Source: Flavobacterium saccharophilum
GTDB taxonomy: Bacteria > Bacteroidota > Bacteroidia > Flavobacteriales > Flavobacteriaceae
Assembly: GCF_900142735.1 (NCBI RefSeq)
Contig: NZ_FRBY01000002.1
Coordinates: 744,001 to 808,000, forward strand
Length of the DNA stretch: 64,000 nucleotides
Reading direction: 5' to 3'
Position numbers and translations under genes: made by a program. The first letter of the stretch is position 1. Each line of letters opens with the position of its first letter. A model generated the notes under the pieces. The model saw nothing but the letters and a program-made list of their open reading frames with translations. It had not been told where the DNA came from and ran no database searches. Positions 63,137-64,000 of this stretch are shown here, one piece after another.

Positions 63137-64000
63137 TTACTTCTTCACAGCATTATTCGTCACCTTAATCAAATAAGTTCCTTCCGGTAAATCACCAATA
63201 TTAGACGCATTGGCCCCTGTTATTTGTCTTCCTTGCGAGAAAACCTCAACAGTTTTAGGAATATGTGTGTCATTTATTGGTGCAGAAGCGACAGTTTTTA
63301 CCGCTGCTGGAGTCTTTGCAATTGGTGTAGTTACTTTTTTAACTATGCCTGAAGTTTGTGAAGTTTCAGCTACTGCTGAAACTGTTGGTTTCGAACTGTT
63401 GTAAGATTCCATAACCTGCTCGCCCGTCATGGCAACATTATATATTTTAAGATCATCTAGATCGGCATTGATACTAACCGCAGCATTTAATTGTCCCAAT
63501 TTAAGGATATAACCTTTAGTTAAGCGTTGAATTCCGTCTACTGATTGTAACAATTCGCCATTGCGGTATATTTTTGAGCTGGTACCATCATAAGTAATGC
63601 TATATTGGTACCAAACTTCTTTTTGAAGCGGAACTGAAACAACAATATTACTTGTATCACCCCATCCAACCAAACTTAGATCTGAATTGCCGGCAACAGG
63701 AGTTTGTTGCACTAAACCAAAATACTGTGTATTCACTGTACTGCCATACCCTAAAATATAATTGACTGAAGCAATATTATTAAACTTTACCCAAACAGAT
63801 ATTGATCTTGGTTTGTTATCTTGCGGAAGATCCCCTACTACACCTTGTAAAGCCTTATTAGTAAGTCGCTGTGCCCCTTTAGCAACTCCCATTCTGTCAT
63901 TTACAAAATTCGGTATTCCTAAAAGCGAAATCGTATTATCTTTACTACTTAATGTCCCGTTGAACTTAAACTCCTGAACAGGATTTTGGGCGTTAGTATT
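63137..64000 (-). CDS. LamG/concanavalin-type secreted protein (5' end beyond the window)
   Basis: On the minus strand the frame is open to position 64000; the ATG at 63892 is internal. Visible: FNGTLSSKDNTISLLGIPNFV, then a LamG-type jelly roll (RSISVWVKFNN, WYQYSITYDGTSSKIYRNGELL, GYILKLGQLN, ADLDDLKIYNVAMTGEQV). A Thr/Ala/Pro-rich linker follows, then a short end resembling a type IX secretion sorting tail (PKTVEVFSQGRQITGANASN, DLPEGTYLIKVTNNAVKK). The NLYPNP-like first strand of that tail is missing, so the assignment is tentative. Probably an exported adhesin or glycan-binding protein. Confidence 0.8.
   Translation of the reverse strand, partial: NTNAQNPVQEFKFNGTLSSKDNTISLLGIPNFVNDRMGVAKGAQRLTNKALQGVVGDLPQDNKPRSISVWVKFNNIASVNYILGYGSTVNTQYFGLVQQTPVAGNSDLSLVGWGDTSNIVVSVPLQKEVWYQYSITYDGTSSKIYRNGELLQSVDGIQRLTKGYILKLGQLNAAVSINADLDDLKIYNVAMTGEQVMESYNSSKPTVSAVAETSQTSGIVKKVTTPIAKTPAAVKTVASAPINDTHIPKTVEVFSQGRQITGANASNIGDLPEGTYLIKVTNNAVKK

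Overview
The window looks like a stretch of a Flavobacterium-type (Bacteroidota) chromosome. The evidence is AT-rich DNA, several TAnnTTTG -7 promoter motifs, a C-terminal tail resembling the type IX secretion sorting signal, and Bacteroidota-style gene content (rsfS-ftsH-LUD-cdsA-psd order, OstA-like protein, PiT/DUF47 pair). Most of it is core genome. Accessory material is concentrated at about 33.2-34.6 kb, 44.1-49.9 kb, 52.6-53.8 kb and 59.5-63.1 kb. No rRNA, tRNA, CRISPR array, transposase or integrase was seen.

Layout. 0-7 kb: the 5' part of a DEAD-box helicase gene (minus), an M14 peptidase, a small membrane protein, DUF4287, a Nudix hydrolase tightly divergent from pyrE, an SRPBCC protein and birA. 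7-12.7 kb: rsfS and ftsH, then an envelope/lipid operon (LUD protein, cdsA, psd, acyl-CoA-binding protein, lipoprotein superoxide dismutase). 12.7-25.4 kb: lipoprotein alpha-amylase, OstA-like protein, class III aminotransferase, TPR-aroE operon, a beta-barrel candidate, a DUF349 protein, OsmC and a periplasmic TPR protein. 25.5-33 kb: gyrA (minus) divergent from clpC, a protease-fold/RimK fusion and DUF421. 33-38.3 kb: SUKH-HEAT protein, DUF47-pit operon and hutH. 38.7-43.9 kb: a threonine operon thrA-thrB-thrC preceded by a Thr-rich leader ORF that looks like a ribosome-mediated attenuator. 44-50 kb: a large PIN-like/coiled-coil/membrane protein of unknown role, then a methyltransferase plus membrane FAD-oxidase pair. 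50-59.4 kb: an exported EEP hydrolase, GNAT, HutD, a DUF3037/HipA-like kinase pair, NAD(P)H-hydrate dehydratase, gcvT, an S41 protease and yebC. 59.5-63.1 kb: a run of small orphan genes with two decapitated nuclease-toxin fragments, each followed by a paralogous putative immunity gene. The window ends inside a LamG-domain secreted protein gene (minus).

The intergenic DNA is unusual. It carries several families of inverted repeats: CCGATAGCTATCGG palindromes, GCAAAG-rich hairpins with 28-bp arms, GC-rich GAGCGGGACGCTC elements, TTAGT-rich hairpins inside the thr operon, and two larger structured elements at 3.7 kb and 54.9 kb. The strongest leads for new biology are the eroded toxin/immunity array with a repeat element at a toxin breakpoint, the HipA-like kinase with its DUF3037 partner, the PIN-like membrane protein, and the threonine leader.
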